A stretch of 38,035 nucleotides of DNA from Brevibacillus fortis (lineage in GTDB: Bacteria > Bacillota > Bacilli > Brevibacillales > Brevibacillaceae), in contig NZ_PXZM01000047.1 of NCBI RefSeq assembly GCF_003013395.1, forward strand, positions 1 to 38,035. Direction: 5' to 3'. The notes below the pieces were generated by a model. The model did no database searches. It was not told the origin of the DNA and saw only the letters and a list, made by a program, of their open reading frames with translations. A program made the translations under genes and the position numbers. Positions 31,010 to 38,035 of the stretch are shown here, one piece after another; position 1 is the stretch's first letter, and every line of letters begins with the position of its first letter.

Positions 31010-31690
31010 ATGCTAGTGGAAGTGATTGCGACTTCAGTAGAGGATGCAAAACGTGCGGAGCAAGGCGGAGCTGACAGGCTGGAGCTCATCTCGGGAATTT
31101 TGGAGGGTGGCATTACTCCGAGTTGGGGATTGATTGACGCAGTGGTCAAGGCGGTTTCCATCCCGGTCAACGTCATGGTGCGACCTCATAGTCAATCGTT
31201 TTGCTATACGGCTGAGGAACTTGCGGTCATGCGGCAGGATGTACGTATCATTCGTGAGCTTGGGGCAGCAGGTGTAGTTTTCGGCATGCTGACTCCAGAA
31301 AATAGGCTCGATCAGCGGGGATTAGAGCTGTTGCTAGGCGAGTCAGGTGCATTGAATGTGACGTTCCACCGTGCTTTTGATGATGCTGTGGATCAAATGG
31401 AAGCAGCGCGTATTCTCCTGGAATATCCCCAGGTCCGTACCATTCTTACTTCTGGGGGCAAAAAAACAGCGATCGAAGGAGCTAATTGTATCGAGCAGCT
31501 CGTCAAGCTGACAGAGAAGACACAGCTCACGATTTTGGCAGGAAGCGGATTGTCGCTGGCTAACGTGGGAGACCTCGTGAAACGTACAGGTGTCAAAGAG
31601 GTTCATTTTGGATCGGCGGTACGAGTAGAGGGACAGGCTCTCCAATACGTCGATGCAGAGCGAGTGGCTGCCATCAAACAACTACTGTAA
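31010..31690 (+). CDS. cutC: CutC family protein
   Basis: 226 aa TIM-barrel protein of the CutC family. Typical motifs are the N-terminal EVIATSVEDAKRAEQGGADR, NVMVRPHSQSFCYTAEE and the C-terminal EVHFGSAVRVEG. CutC was named for copper homeostasis in E. coli, but that role has been disputed, so a metal-binding or enzymatic function remains open. GGAGG is about 9 bases before the ATG. Probably in a two-gene operon with the asparaginase gene; no functional link is known to me. Confidence 0.92.
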   Translation: MLVEVIATSVEDAKRAEQGGADRLELISGILEGGITPSWGLIDAVVKAVSIPVNVMVRPHSQSFCYTAEELAVMRQDVRIIRELGAAGVVFGMLTPENRLDQRGLELLLGESGALNVTFHRAFDDAVDQMEAARILLEYPQVRTILTSGGKKTAIEGANCIEQLVKLTEKTQLTILAGSGLSLANVGDLVKRTGVKEVHFGSAVRVEGQALQYVDAERVAAIKQLL

Positions 31691-31695
31691 GCAAC

Positions 31696-31736
31696 AACAA
31701 GCCGACATCTTATTTCTGGAGGGATGCCGGTTTGTT
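31696..31736 (+). terminator. intrinsic terminator after cutC
   Basis: AACAAGCCGACATC (31696-31709) pairs with GATGCCGGTTTGTT (31723-31736) over 14 positions with one mismatch and one G-U. It overlaps the 3' end of the convergent permease gene. The T tract is weak, so efficiency is uncertain. Confidence 0.55.
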
Positions 31737-32822
31737 ATTTATTTGCTTCCGTATCCAGTAACCGACGAGGAGAATCAGCGGATACAGGAACCCTTTTGTT
31801 AAATCAAAGAATGGCCAGTATGTATAAGTTTCGTATAAAAAAGCTCCGTTTGGAACGATGATAATCGCGATGGCGACAAATAAGATGCAAATGGGCAAGG
31901 TGAGCAACTGATGCTCCTTTAAATGGAGAAGCTGCTTTATACCCACGCAGAAACCATACATATACAGAACGACTTTGAAATAAATGGAGACAAACCACAT
32001 GAGAGCCATCATTGCTTCCTGCCTTTGAAAGAACTCTCCTACATGGACTCGTTTGGCGAGGGAGTAGCTCGGAAAGGTCTCACGGGAAACCAATTCCGGG
32101 CCGAGCACCAAAAGCGATAAGAAGATGACGGCAAGCAGACAAATACTACCGTAAATGGCTCCTCGCAAAAAAGCAGACGTGAGCTTTTGTTTTACATCGA
32201 GGAGTGGAGTAATCATGAGAAAAATAACCAGCTCTGAGAAGGGAAAAGCCGTGACTGCAAATATTCCTCTTATGACGGGCTTTATGCCATTTTCCAAGAA
32301 GGGGAAAAGGTTCTCGAATTGGAACTGAGGGCTTAACAAAAGAAAAAACATAACGAACGTAAAGACAAACCAGAGGAAAAAAATTTCGCTGGTCCGTGCA
32401 AAAGCTTCAAGACCTAATCGAACAGCGTATATGGCGCAGGCAACGAGTAAAAACATGACAGCATGGATTGGTGTTGCTTTCATGATGTGCGTGGTCATGA
32501 ATTCTCCAATCGTCCGTATATAGACAGCGCCGTTGATTAATATAGCTCCCAAAAAGAAGAGAGAAAAGAACGTGCCTAGCCAACGTCCAAATATGAGCTT
32601 GTTCTTTTCAATCAGCGTTTGCTCGGGGTAGATGCGACCGACTACACAAAACAAGTATACGATGGCTAGCCCCAGTACCATGCCGATCAATCCTGATAGC
32701 CATCCATCGTGACTCGCTTCAGTCGCAGGTACGGCAGGTAAGATCAGGATGGAATCTCCTATGGTTATGAATGTTACGAGGATGACAAATTGACGGCTGC
32801 CAATCTTATCGGAGTTTTGCAT
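31710..32822 (-). CDS. spore germination permease, GerAB family (orphan)
   Basis: 370 aa with about ten membrane helices, of the GerAB/APC-type endospore germination family whose members bind germinants in the inner spore membrane. The N-terminal DKIGSRQFVILVTFITIGDSIL, the GLIGMVLGLAIVYL helix and the later LLLSPQFQFENLFPFLENGI are typical. In most spore formers gerAB lies between gerAA and gerAC; neither partner is here, so it is an orphan B subunit. AAGGTGAG precedes the ATG. Whether it works with receptor subunits coded elsewhere cannot be told. Confidence 0.88.
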   Translation of the reverse strand: MQNSDKIGSRQFVILVTFITIGDSILILPAVPATEASHDGWLSGLIGMVLGLAIVYLFCVVGRIYPEQTLIEKNKLIFGRWLGTFFSLFFLGAILINGAVYIRTIGEFMTTHIMKATPIHAVMFLLVACAIYAVRLGLEAFARTSEIFFLWFVFTFVMFFLLLSPQFQFENLFPFLENGIKPVIRGIFAVTAFPFSELVIFLMITPLLDVKQKLTSAFLRGAIYGSICLLAVIFLSLLVLGPELVSRETFPSYSLAKRVHVGEFFQRQEAMMALMWFVSIYFKVVLYMYGFCVGIKQLLHLKEHQLLTLPICILFVAIAIIIVPNGAFLYETYTYWPFFDLTKGFLYPLILLVGYWIRKQINNKPASLQK

Positions 32823-32989
32823 GATGTCTCACCTTGTCCGTAGGTTTATCTTACGTATTATTTCCAAGTTTAGGATAGATAAACGAAACGTAAGCAGGTG
32901 TCGTCTCTTGTTCGATTCGTTTTCGGAATAGTATGATAAAAAGAAAGTGGCAAGAAACTATAAGTCAACAGGAGAAGGGAAGGAAAGCT

Positions 32990-33796
32990 GTGGAGTTGGA
33001 AAAAAGGTTGTCGGCCATTATCAGACAAGCGGAGGGGATTTGGGGAGTCGTTGTGGAGGAACAAGGCTCAGCTAAAGGGACCCGTTTTGAACATGTACCA
33101 GACGAGCTGTTTATTGCGGAGAGTGTGATCAAAGTGCCGATCATGGCAGCTGTTTTCGCGGCAAGTGAGCACGGGCAGTTTCGATTGGATGATCAGCTTG
33201 CTCTACGCCAAGAGGATTTGGTGGGAGGCTCGGGCATTTTGTACGCGCTCTCTCCTGGCTTGAAGCTTACGATTCGCGACTTGGTGACCCTCATGATTAT
33301 TCAGAGCGACAATACGGCGACGAATATGCTGATTGATTTGGTAGGAAAAGCGCAGGTCGACCAGACAATGATTGATTTGGGAATGAAACGAAGCTATTAT
33401 TCTCGCAAGTTGATGATTTATCCACTCGACATCACAGAAAACAATCGAATAACCGCTGGGGATGTTGCGAGTATGCTAGGTAAAATGGCAACAGGCAGTT
33501 ATCTGTCTCAGCGTGCCTGTAAAGAGATGATCGGCATCATGAAAAAGCAGCAAGTCCGTAATGGTCTGCCGTCCCAATTGCCGAGTCAGGAAGAAGCCAA
33601 TCATCCTGCATGGGAGTTGCCGTGTAAATCAGGCTGGGATACGGGCAGACAACATGATGTTGGCTTGCTGTATACGAATAATCGCTGCTTTTCCATTACG
33701 GCCTTATCCAAAGATGTAACCGCTCAATCCGCGCTGAATACATTAGGATTACTGGGAAGAGCTGTGTATGATTGCGCCATTTTGGCTGTCGATTAG
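32990..33796 (+). CDS. cytoplasmic serine hydrolase, class A beta-lactamase fold
   Basis: 268 aa from the GTG at 32990 (GGGAAGG six bases upstream); a longer reading from 32933 adds 19 residues without clear need. Beta-lactamase-2 family: catalytic S-x-x-K at Ser45-Lys48 (AESVIKVPI), SDN at 106-108 (QSDNTATN), and the K-[ST]-G triad as KSG in LPCKSGWD. The deacylating Glu of the omega loop (ExxLN in true enzymes) is missing (SRKLMIYPLDITENN), and no signal peptide is present. So it is more likely a hydrolase or sensor of other acyl compounds than a resistance enzyme. Single gene between divergent and convergent neighbours. Confidence 0.85.
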   Translation: MELEKRLSAIIRQAEGIWGVVVEEQGSAKGTRFEHVPDELFIAESVIKVPIMAAVFAASEHGQFRLDDQLALRQEDLVGGSGILYALSPGLKLTIRDLVTLMIIQSDNTATNMLIDLVGKAQVDQTMIDLGMKRSYYSRKLMIYPLDITENNRITAGDVASMLGKMATGSYLSQRACKEMIGIMKKQQVRNGLPSQLPSQEEANHPAWELPCKSGWDTGRQHDVGLLYTNNRCFSITALSKDVTAQSALNTLGLLGRAVYDCAILAVD

Positions 33797-33810
33797 ATCG
33801 GCAGCTTTTT
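33785..33810 (+). terminator. intrinsic terminator whose loop is the stop codon
   Basis: GCTGTCGAT (33785-33793) and ATCGGCAGC (33797-33805) form a 9-bp stem with one G-U. The three-base loop is TAG, the stop codon of the serine hydrolase, and five T follow. Confidence 0.75.
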
Positions 33811-34805
33811 CATTTGTTGATGGCTAAAATATGATTGGAGGCTTCAGTAATATCTTTCAATTCAGACAATTTCAAAGAAAAGCGCATGGCTTTGACATTT
33901 TCCTCCGCATGATGGACTTTGGACGCGCCTGGAATCGCAAAGACCGTTTCGCCATGAGCGTGGATCAGCCAGTTCAGGGCGATTTGTGTAGCGGATGCAT
34001 GGTAGCTGCGCGCCAGCTCCTCCAGAACTGTGATGAGCGGCTGAGACTTTTTTAGCCCAGCAGAACGAAAGGCTGATGTCCATTTTCGGGGGCCTGTTAT
34101 GGACTGGACAAGGGCTGGATTTGCATGAAATTTGCCGCTTAGAATCCCTTGCTCAAGCGGAGAGTAGGCGATAATGGCAACGCCCAACTCTTTTGCCGTA
34201 TCCAAAATCCCGTTCTGTTCGATTCTTCTGTCTAGCAGGCTGTATTTCACTTGATTGGAGATGAGACGCAGACCATGCTCGCGCAATACTCGATCGGCTT
34301 CTCGCATGCTTTTGGCGGAAAAATTACTGACGCCCACGTTCTGAATCTTGCCTTGCTTGACGAGCTTGGCCATTTCTTTCATCTGGCTTGCGACAGAAGA
34401 CAAGGAGTAGGGCTGGTGGACTTGATGCAAATGGATGGTCCGGCTATCGAGTAATCGAATGCGCTCGTCAATCGTGTTCCCAATGCTATTGGCGGTGCGC
34501 AGGACGGGCCACCATTTGGTCGCAATAGAAGCAGAATCAGCTAGTGAACCGACTTCTTTTAGGGCTTTCGCCAGCATTTGCTCGGATTGACCCTTGCCAT
34601 ATACTTCTGCAGTATCAAACCAGTTAATCCCCCCTAGCAAACTCGTCTGCACAATTTTTACTACATCGTGAGGTCCAATGACGGGCCAAAACTTCCCCAC
34701 CATTCCGTGTCCATTGCTGAACTGCCAGCAGCCGAGGCCTAAAGGAGAAAGCATCAGATCCGAGCTCCCCAATTTACGCAAGACAGGTGTTTTGAGTGCT
34801 CCCAA
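33810..34805 (-). CDS. aldo/keto reductase
   Basis: 331 aa NADPH-dependent oxidoreductase of the aldo/keto reductase superfamily (TIM barrel). The catalytic tetrad is visible: Asp64 and Tyr69 in WFDTAEVYGKG, Lys97 in SIATKWWPV, His130 in HQVHQPYSL. The VSNFSAKS and SPLEQGILSGKF motifs are typical of the AKR11/YccK-like group. A TTG start at 34805 follows AGGTGA; the gene lies just downstream of, and on the same strand as, the HxlR regulator (24-base gap), so both may be one transcript. Substrate unknown. Confidence 0.88.
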   Translation of the reverse strand: MGALKTPVLRKLGSSDLMLSPLGLGCWQFSNGHGMVGKFWPVIGPHDVVKIVQTSLLGGINWFDTAEVYGKGQSEQMLAKALKEVGSLADSASIATKWWPVLRTANSIGNTIDERIRLLDSRTIHLHQVHQPYSLSSVASQMKEMAKLVKQGKIQNVGVSNFSAKSMREADRVLREHGLRLISNQVKYSLLDRRIEQNGILDTAKELGVAIIAYSPLEQGILSGKFHANPALVQSITGPRKWTSAFRSAGLKKSQPLITVLEELARSYHASATQIALNWLIHAHGETVFAIPGASKVHHAEENVKAMRFSLKLSELKDITEASNHILAINK

Positions 34806-34829
34806 GCCACTTCACCTACTCCCGTTCTA

Positions 34830-35189
34830 TTATTGATTTAAGATACTTTCTTCCAATACAGCAAACTTGTCGCCATATTCCTTAATGATATGCTTTTCGC
34901 CCCATAAACAGAGCGAATCGAGAATACTTTTCAAGGTCCAGCCGTACTCGCTGAGCTCATACTCTACTTTTGGCGGAACCTGATTGTAAATAATTCGGTT
35001 GATGATGCCATCGTCTTCAAGCTCTCTGAGTTGCTGAGTCAGCATCTTCTGCGTAATGCCAGGCATTAGTCGTTTCAACTCACTCGTCCGTTTTTTTCCG
35101 TGAGTCAGGTGACACAAAATAACGCATTTCCATTTACCGCCGATGACCTCAAGTGTGGCTTCCACTGATATGTTATACTTCTTCTTCAC
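34830..35189 (-). CDS. HxlR-family transcriptional regulator
   Basis: 119 aa winged-helix protein of the HxlR family (formaldehyde, aldehyde or oxidative stress regulators in Bacillus). The whole DNA-binding region is typical: SVEATLEVIGGKWKCVILCH, ELKRLMPGITQKMLTQQLRE and VPPKVEYELSEYGWTL. It starts at GTG 35189 with AGGAGG 9 bases upstream. One Cys (KCVIL) sits near the recognition helices, as in redox-sensing members such as HypR or YodB, but regulation by Cys is inference. It lies upstream of one aldo/keto reductase and divergent from another, so aldehyde detoxification is the likely theme. Confidence 0.9.
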   Translation of the reverse strand: MKKKYNISVEATLEVIGGKWKCVILCHLTHGKKRTSELKRLMPGITQKMLTQQLRELEDDGIINRIIYNQVPPKVEYELSEYGWTLKSILDSLCLWGEKHIIKEYGDKFAVLEESILNQ

Positions 35190-35208
35190 TGTTGAGTTCC
35201 TCCTGAAT

Positions 35209-35254
35209 GATAGGTACTTTTTGGTGCCTATCACACAAAAAAGTGCGTACTTTT
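35209..35254. promoter_or_regulatory. candidate HxlR operator between divergent genes
   Basis: GATAGG (35209-35214) and CCTATC (35227-35232) are inverted around 12 bases, and GTACTTTT occurs twice in direct order (35214-35221 and 35247-35254), 33 bp apart, about three helical turns. It lies between the HxlR gene and the YvgN-like gene, where HxlR proteins usually bind. The assignment is inference. Confidence 0.5.
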
Positions 35255-35363
35255 ACTTTTGGTTAGTCTCTCTCATAATAACACTTGTCAAACGACATGA
35301 AACACATTGGGCGACTGGAGACAGTCACACTAACATAGAGTACAAGGATGGAGGAGACAAGCT

Positions 35364-36206
35364 ATGCCAAAACATTTGCAAGATACAACTACGCTGTACA
35401 ATGGAGTAAAAATGCCTTGGTTGGGTCTCGGTGTTTTTCAAGTAGAGGAAGGTCAGGAGCTCGAGCTAGCTGTGAAAACAGCAATCAAGCATGGCTACCG
35501 CAGTATCGACACAGCCGCTATTTATAAAAACGAAGAAGGTGTCGGACGTGGAATCCGTGCAGGTTTGCAGGAAGCGGGCATCACTAGAGAAGATCTATTT
35601 GTTACCTCCAAAGTATGGAATGCGGATTTGGGGTATGAGTCCACGCTGGATGCATTTGAGACGAGTCTGAAAAAACTCGGGCTGGAATACTTGGACTTGT
35701 ACCTCATTCACTGGCCGGTAGAAGGAAAGTTTAAAGAAGCATGGAGAGCGTTGGAGACGCTGTACAAAAAAGGGTTGGTAAAAGCTATCGGGGTAAGCAA
35801 TTTCCACATTCATCATGTAGAGGAACTGCTGAAAGACGCTGAAATTAAGCCGATGGTGAATCAAGTGGAATTCCATCCGCGCCTGTCTCAAGATGAACTG
35901 CGTGCCTATTGCAAGGAGCAAGGAATTCAATTTGAAGCATGGTCTCCGCTTATGCAAGGGCAGCTATTGGGCGATCCAGTACTAAAAGGCATTGCAGAAA
36001 AATACGAGAAATCCGTTGCCCATGTCATTATACGCTGGGATTTGCAAAATGGCGTCGTGACTATTCCAAAATCGACCAAGGAGCATCGAATCATCGAGAA
36101 TGCATCCGTATTTGATTTTGAACTGTCGAAAGAAGACATGGAAATGATCCATGCGTTAAACCAAAATCTTCGAGTTGGTCCAGACCCGGATAACTTTGAT
36201 TTCTAA
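35364..36206 (+). CDS. yvgN: aldo/keto reductase, YvgN-like (glyoxal/methylglyoxal reductase group)
   Basis: 280 aa AKR5-type reductase that uses NADPH to reduce small aldehydes such as methylglyoxal (known for Bacillus YvgN). The tetrad is Asp49, Tyr54 (RSIDTAAIYKNE), Lys83 (VTSKVWNAD) and His116 (YLIHWPVEG). AIGVSNFHIHHVEELL, EFHPRLSQDELRAYC and the cofactor-binding TIPKSTKEHRI are intact. GGAGGAG is 7 bases before the ATG. Divergent from the HxlR regulator, its probable repressor or activator. Confidence 0.93.
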   Translation: MPKHLQDTTTLYNGVKMPWLGLGVFQVEEGQELELAVKTAIKHGYRSIDTAAIYKNEEGVGRGIRAGLQEAGITREDLFVTSKVWNADLGYESTLDAFETSLKKLGLEYLDLYLIHWPVEGKFKEAWRALETLYKKGLVKAIGVSNFHIHHVEELLKDAEIKPMVNQVEFHPRLSQDELRAYCKEQGIQFEAWSPLMQGQLLGDPVLKGIAEKYEKSVAHVIIRWDLQNGVVTIPKSTKEHRIIENASVFDFELSKEDMEMIHALNQNLRVGPDPDNFDF

Positions 36207-36274
36207 TAACTGAAGACATACAAAATACTCCTGACGAGTTCAGCACAGTAACGAATATTGCGCATAAATGAAAG

Positions 36275-36308
36275 AGGTAGCCCACGTAGATGGTGGCTAC
36301 CTTTTTGT
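36275..36308. terminator. intrinsic terminator between convergent genes
   Basis: AGGTAGCC (36275-36282) and GGCTACCT (36295-36302) form a perfect stem, followed on the plus strand by TTTTTG. It follows yvgN and precedes the convergent short Fur-like gene. Confidence 0.85.
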
Positions 36309-36315
36309 TTATCGT

Positions 36316-36612
36316 TTAAATGACTTCCGGTAAATGAATGTCGTCAATGGTTACGATACATTCAAATTGATTGGGGGAGTCGTGGTGAACATGCTCCTTG
36401 AGAATACCCATTTTCACGAAAAAGCGCAGGCTGGTGTATACGGTTGAGAGTGTGATGTTTGGCATCTCGTTTTTCAAAGCATGGTAAACGTCTTTGGCTG
36501 TATGGTGTTGCCGAGTGGTAAGCATCAGAAGAAGTACGGCTCTTCTTTGGATGGTTAACCTTTTTCCTAGATGCTTTACTTGTTTTGTGACACTGACAAT
36601 ATGATGATCCAT
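36316..36612 (-). CDS. short Fur-family protein (DNA-binding half)
   Basis: 98 aa. It carries the winged-helix domain of Fur/PerR/Zur regulators: RLTIQRRAVLLLMLTTRQHHTA, VYHALKNEMPNITLSTVYTSL, then FFVKMGILKEH. Family members are normally about 140-150 aa. Here the sequence ends soon after the hinge, with DSPNQFECIVTIDDIHLPEV instead of the usual H-H-H-x-x-C-x-x-C segment, so the metal-binding and dimerisation domain is absent. GGAG is about 9 bases before the ATG. It may be a decayed gene, or a dimerless DNA-binding regulator. An A/T-rich inverted repeat upstream could be its operator. Confidence 0.75.
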   Translation of the reverse strand: MDHHIVSVTKQVKHLGKRLTIQRRAVLLLMLTTRQHHTAKDVYHALKNEMPNITLSTVYTSLRFFVKMGILKEHVHHDSPNQFECIVTIDDIHLPEVI

Positions 36613-36633
36613 TACAGGTCACTCCGTTCTTAG

Positions 36634-36662
36634 ATTATAATTATTACTATATTGTAATTATC
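36634..36662. promoter_or_regulatory. Fur/PerR-box-like inverted repeat
   Basis: ATTATAATTATTAC, then TATATTGTAATTAT, forms an A/T-rich inverted repeat close to the PerR/Fur consensus TTATAATNATTATAA with a few mismatches. It lies 22-50 bases upstream of the short Fur-like gene, so autoregulation is plausible. Confidence 0.5.
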
Positions 36663-36853
36663 CTTTTTATTTTGTGTGCAGTCAACTTTATCTTTTCATA
36701 TCTTATCCGGCTCATGGCGTGTGTGTGCATGTTTCTGGAGGATGCGTAAATCTTACATAAGAGGGATGAGCAAATAGGGGTTTTCTTTTCCACCAAAACA
36801 TGGTAGTGTATGTGCGGATTTTGCTTACGTGAAAATGTCAGGAGTGGAACCAT

Positions 36854-37723
36854 GTGGCACGAAAAAGACGAACCGCAATCCAGATGAACAGTCCTCAGCG
36901 AAAAGTGCTCGAATATGGCATGCTGGTTCTAGGATCGCTAGTATTGGCAACTAGTTTCAATCTGTTTCTGAATCCAAACCAAATTGCTTCCGGAGGCGTT
37001 TCTGGGCTGTCTACGATTTTGCATAACTTGTTTGGTTTTTCTCCGGCGGTGGTGCAATGGGCAATGAATATCCCTTTGTTTCTATTAGGATTTAAACTTC
37101 TCGATCGGCAATACAGTATGAAGGCGGCGGTTGGTTCGATCATCCTCCCTTTGTGCGTTATGCTGACCAGTCACCTGCAGCCGTTCACGACGAATCTCCT
37201 ATTGGCCAGTATTTATGGAGGAATTGGGGTAGGGCTTGGGATTGGTATCGTGTTTCGAGGGAGAGGGTCGACCGGTGGTTTTTCGATTGCATCGCAGATC
37301 CTCCACAAATATTCAGGTATTAGCTTGGGAGCATGTGTTGCTGTGTTTGATGGGCTAGTGATCTTGTTTGCGGGGATTGTATTCGATCCGGAAAAAGCAT
37401 TGTATGCACTTATCGCGTTGTTTGTGACCAGCAAAACGATTGATATTGTTCAGATGGGCTGGAATACATCCAAAGTCGCTTATATCATTTCGAATGAAAC
37501 CGAGACGCTGAGAGAAACCATCTTGTATGATTTGGACCGTGGTGTCACTTTGCTGGATGGTGCTGGTGGATATACCGGAGACGCACGTAAGGTGCTCATG
37601 GCAGTTGTCAGCCAAAGTGAAGTGAGCAAGCTGAAAATCATGGTGCGTTCCGTGGACCCAGATGCATTCATTATTTTGTGCCCTGCTCAAGAAGTTTTGG
37701 GAGAGGGCTTCCGGGCGGGATAA
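36854..37723 (+). CDS. yitT: YitT-family membrane protein
   Basis: 289 aa of the YitT/DUF161 family: five or six membrane helices (about residues 20-195) followed by a soluble C-terminal DUF2179 domain (about 205-285). Typical segments are FNLFLNPNQIASGGVSGLST, FRGRGSTGGFSIASQIL and the DUF2179 block TLLDGAGGYTGDARKVLMAV. Function in Bacillales is unsettled. The start is a GTG with AGGAG 9 bases upstream; Met11 is an alternative. Single gene with its own terminator. The symbol marks family, not proven orthology. Confidence 0.9.
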   Translation: MARKRRTAIQMNSPQRKVLEYGMLVLGSLVLATSFNLFLNPNQIASGGVSGLSTILHNLFGFSPAVVQWAMNIPLFLLGFKLLDRQYSMKAAVGSIILPLCVMLTSHLQPFTTNLLLASIYGGIGVGLGIGIVFRGRGSTGGFSIASQILHKYSGISLGACVAVFDGLVILFAGIVFDPEKALYALIALFVTSKTIDIVQMGWNTSKVAYIISNETETLRETILYDLDRGVTLLDGAGGYTGDARKVLMAVVSQSEVSKLKIMVRSVDPDAFIILCPAQEVLGEGFRAG

Positions 37724-37735
37724 TATATAGAAGAA

Positions 37736-37771
37736 AAAGAGCGGTGGGGAGTATTTCCACTGCTCTTTTTT
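37736..37771 (+). terminator. intrinsic terminator after the YitT gene
   Basis: AGAGCGGTGG (37738-37747) pairs with CCACTGCTCT (37757-37766), one G-U pair, followed by a T run. Confidence 0.85.
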
Positions 37772-37813
37772 GCGTTTATTTTTATTTTGAATGAAATTAT
37801 TTCAGGTTTTCTA

Positions 37814-37842
37814 TTGCATTTAAAAATTATACATGCTATATT
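37814..37842 (+). promoter_or_regulatory. promoter of the tRNA-Thr gene
   Basis: TTGCAT (37814-37819) and TATATT (37837-37842) are exactly 17 bases apart, with a TG one base before the -10. A strong sigma-A promoter whose transcript would start near 37849, about 50 bases before the tRNA. Confidence 0.8.
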
Positions 37843-37898
37843 AAATCTCGTGAGCGGGACACACACGAAACGCACACGACGAAATGAACAAAACAAAT

Positions 37899-37974
37899 GC
37901 CGGTGTAGCTCAATTGGTAGAGCACCTGACTTGTAATCAGGGGGTTGTGGGTTCAAGTCCTATCGCCGGCACCA
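37899..37974 (+). tRNA. tRNA-Thr (anticodon TGT)
   Basis: A complete cloverleaf: acceptor GCCGGTG/CGCCGGC (one G-U), D arm GCTC..GAGC, anticodon stem CCTGA/TCAGG with loop CTTGTAA giving anticodon TGT (reads ACA), TTCAAGT T-loop, discriminator A, and an encoded CCA end (37972-37974). Confidence 0.95.
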
Positions 37975-38015
37975 CTACATAATATGTAGTAGGAAACGGA
38001 GCGCTTGATAGCGCG

Positions 38016-38035
38016 AAATGCTCTTTGAAAACTGA
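38016..38035 (+). promoter_or_regulatory. boxA-like sequence at the window edge
   Basis: TGCTCTTTGAAAACTGA resembles the boxA antitermination element and the conserved stretch that precedes rRNA genes in Bacillales. The small hairpin CTACAT/ATGTAG lies just after the tRNA (37976-37990). The sequence stops here, so an rRNA operon beyond the edge is inference. Confidence 0.6.

Noticed and set aside
37687..37956. 89-codon minus-strand frame over the tRNA
   Set aside because: It reads through the complement of tRNA-Thr, a well-known source of false frames.
1..38035. CRISPR array, insertion sequence, prophage, or toxin-antitoxin operon
   Set aside because: No spaced direct repeats, transposase, integrase or recognisable antitoxin fold were found. 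Small peptides at 11.3-11.7 kb lack the features needed to call them toxins.

Overview
The window reads as chromosome of an endospore-forming Bacillales bacterium, most likely Brevibacillus or a close relative (inference from gene content and style). Support for this: strong AGGAGG-type ribosome sites with ATG, GTG and TTG starts, a Bacillus-type cydABDC operon behind Rex sites, a preQ1-I riboswitch on a queCDEF operon, a GerAB-type germination permease, a SpoIIP-type amidase, YmaF, YkwC, YvgN and YitT homologues, and compact intergenic regions with intrinsic terminators. I see no phage, IS element, plasmid gene or CRISPR array.

Layout. 1-8.1 kb: a structured leader ahead of an M29 aminopeptidase; a Crp/Fnr regulator with a YdcZ-type small transporter, divergent from a YkwC dehydrogenase across a perfect palindrome; an AI-2E family membrane protein; a 969-aa secreted WG-repeat protein. 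8.1-16.6 kb: accessory-looking genes, namely a small membrane protein, a GNAT acetyltransferase, an orphan oligopeptide-binding protein without a lipobox, a YkhA-type thioesterase, very small ORFs, a GNAT-Rid fusion, a secreted SH3/SpoIIP amidase, a cysteine-rich pentapeptide-repeat protein, a tiny membrane protein, and a broken EF-Tu-domain-like gene that plain ORF calling hides. 16.7-22.9 kb: cytochrome bd oxidase (cydA, cydB) and its ABC exporter (cydD, cydC), four overlapping or abutting genes behind two Rex boxes. 22.9-27.2 kb: small single genes, mostly on the minus strand: YmaF, signal peptidase I, membrane proteins, truncated hemoglobin, a headless repeat-protein fragment, a secreted protein and an HsmA-type protein. 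27.2-29.9 kb: the queuosine precursor operon queC-queD-queE-queF with its preQ1 riboswitch. 29.9-37.8 kb: asparaginase, cutC, an orphan GerAB-type permease, a beta-lactamase-fold hydrolase, two aldo/keto reductases (one divergent from an HxlR regulator), a short Fur-like protein and YitT. The window ends with a tRNA-Thr gene and a boxA-like sequence that suggests an rRNA operon begins just beyond the edge.

How genes work together. QueC, QueD and QueE make preQ0 and QueF reduces it to preQ1, which the leader riboswitch senses. CydAB is a low-oxygen quinol oxidase that needs CydDC for assembly, and Rex ties the operon to NADH/NAD+. The HxlR regulator very probably controls the divergent YvgN-type reductase. 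The Crp-like regulator may control its own transporter operon and possibly ykwC through the shared palindrome. The least explained loci are the aminopeptidase leader, the GNAT-Rid fusion, the Cys8-pentapeptide protein, the small-ORF cluster at 11.3-11.8 kb, and the pseudogene plus small genes at 15.8-16.6 kb.
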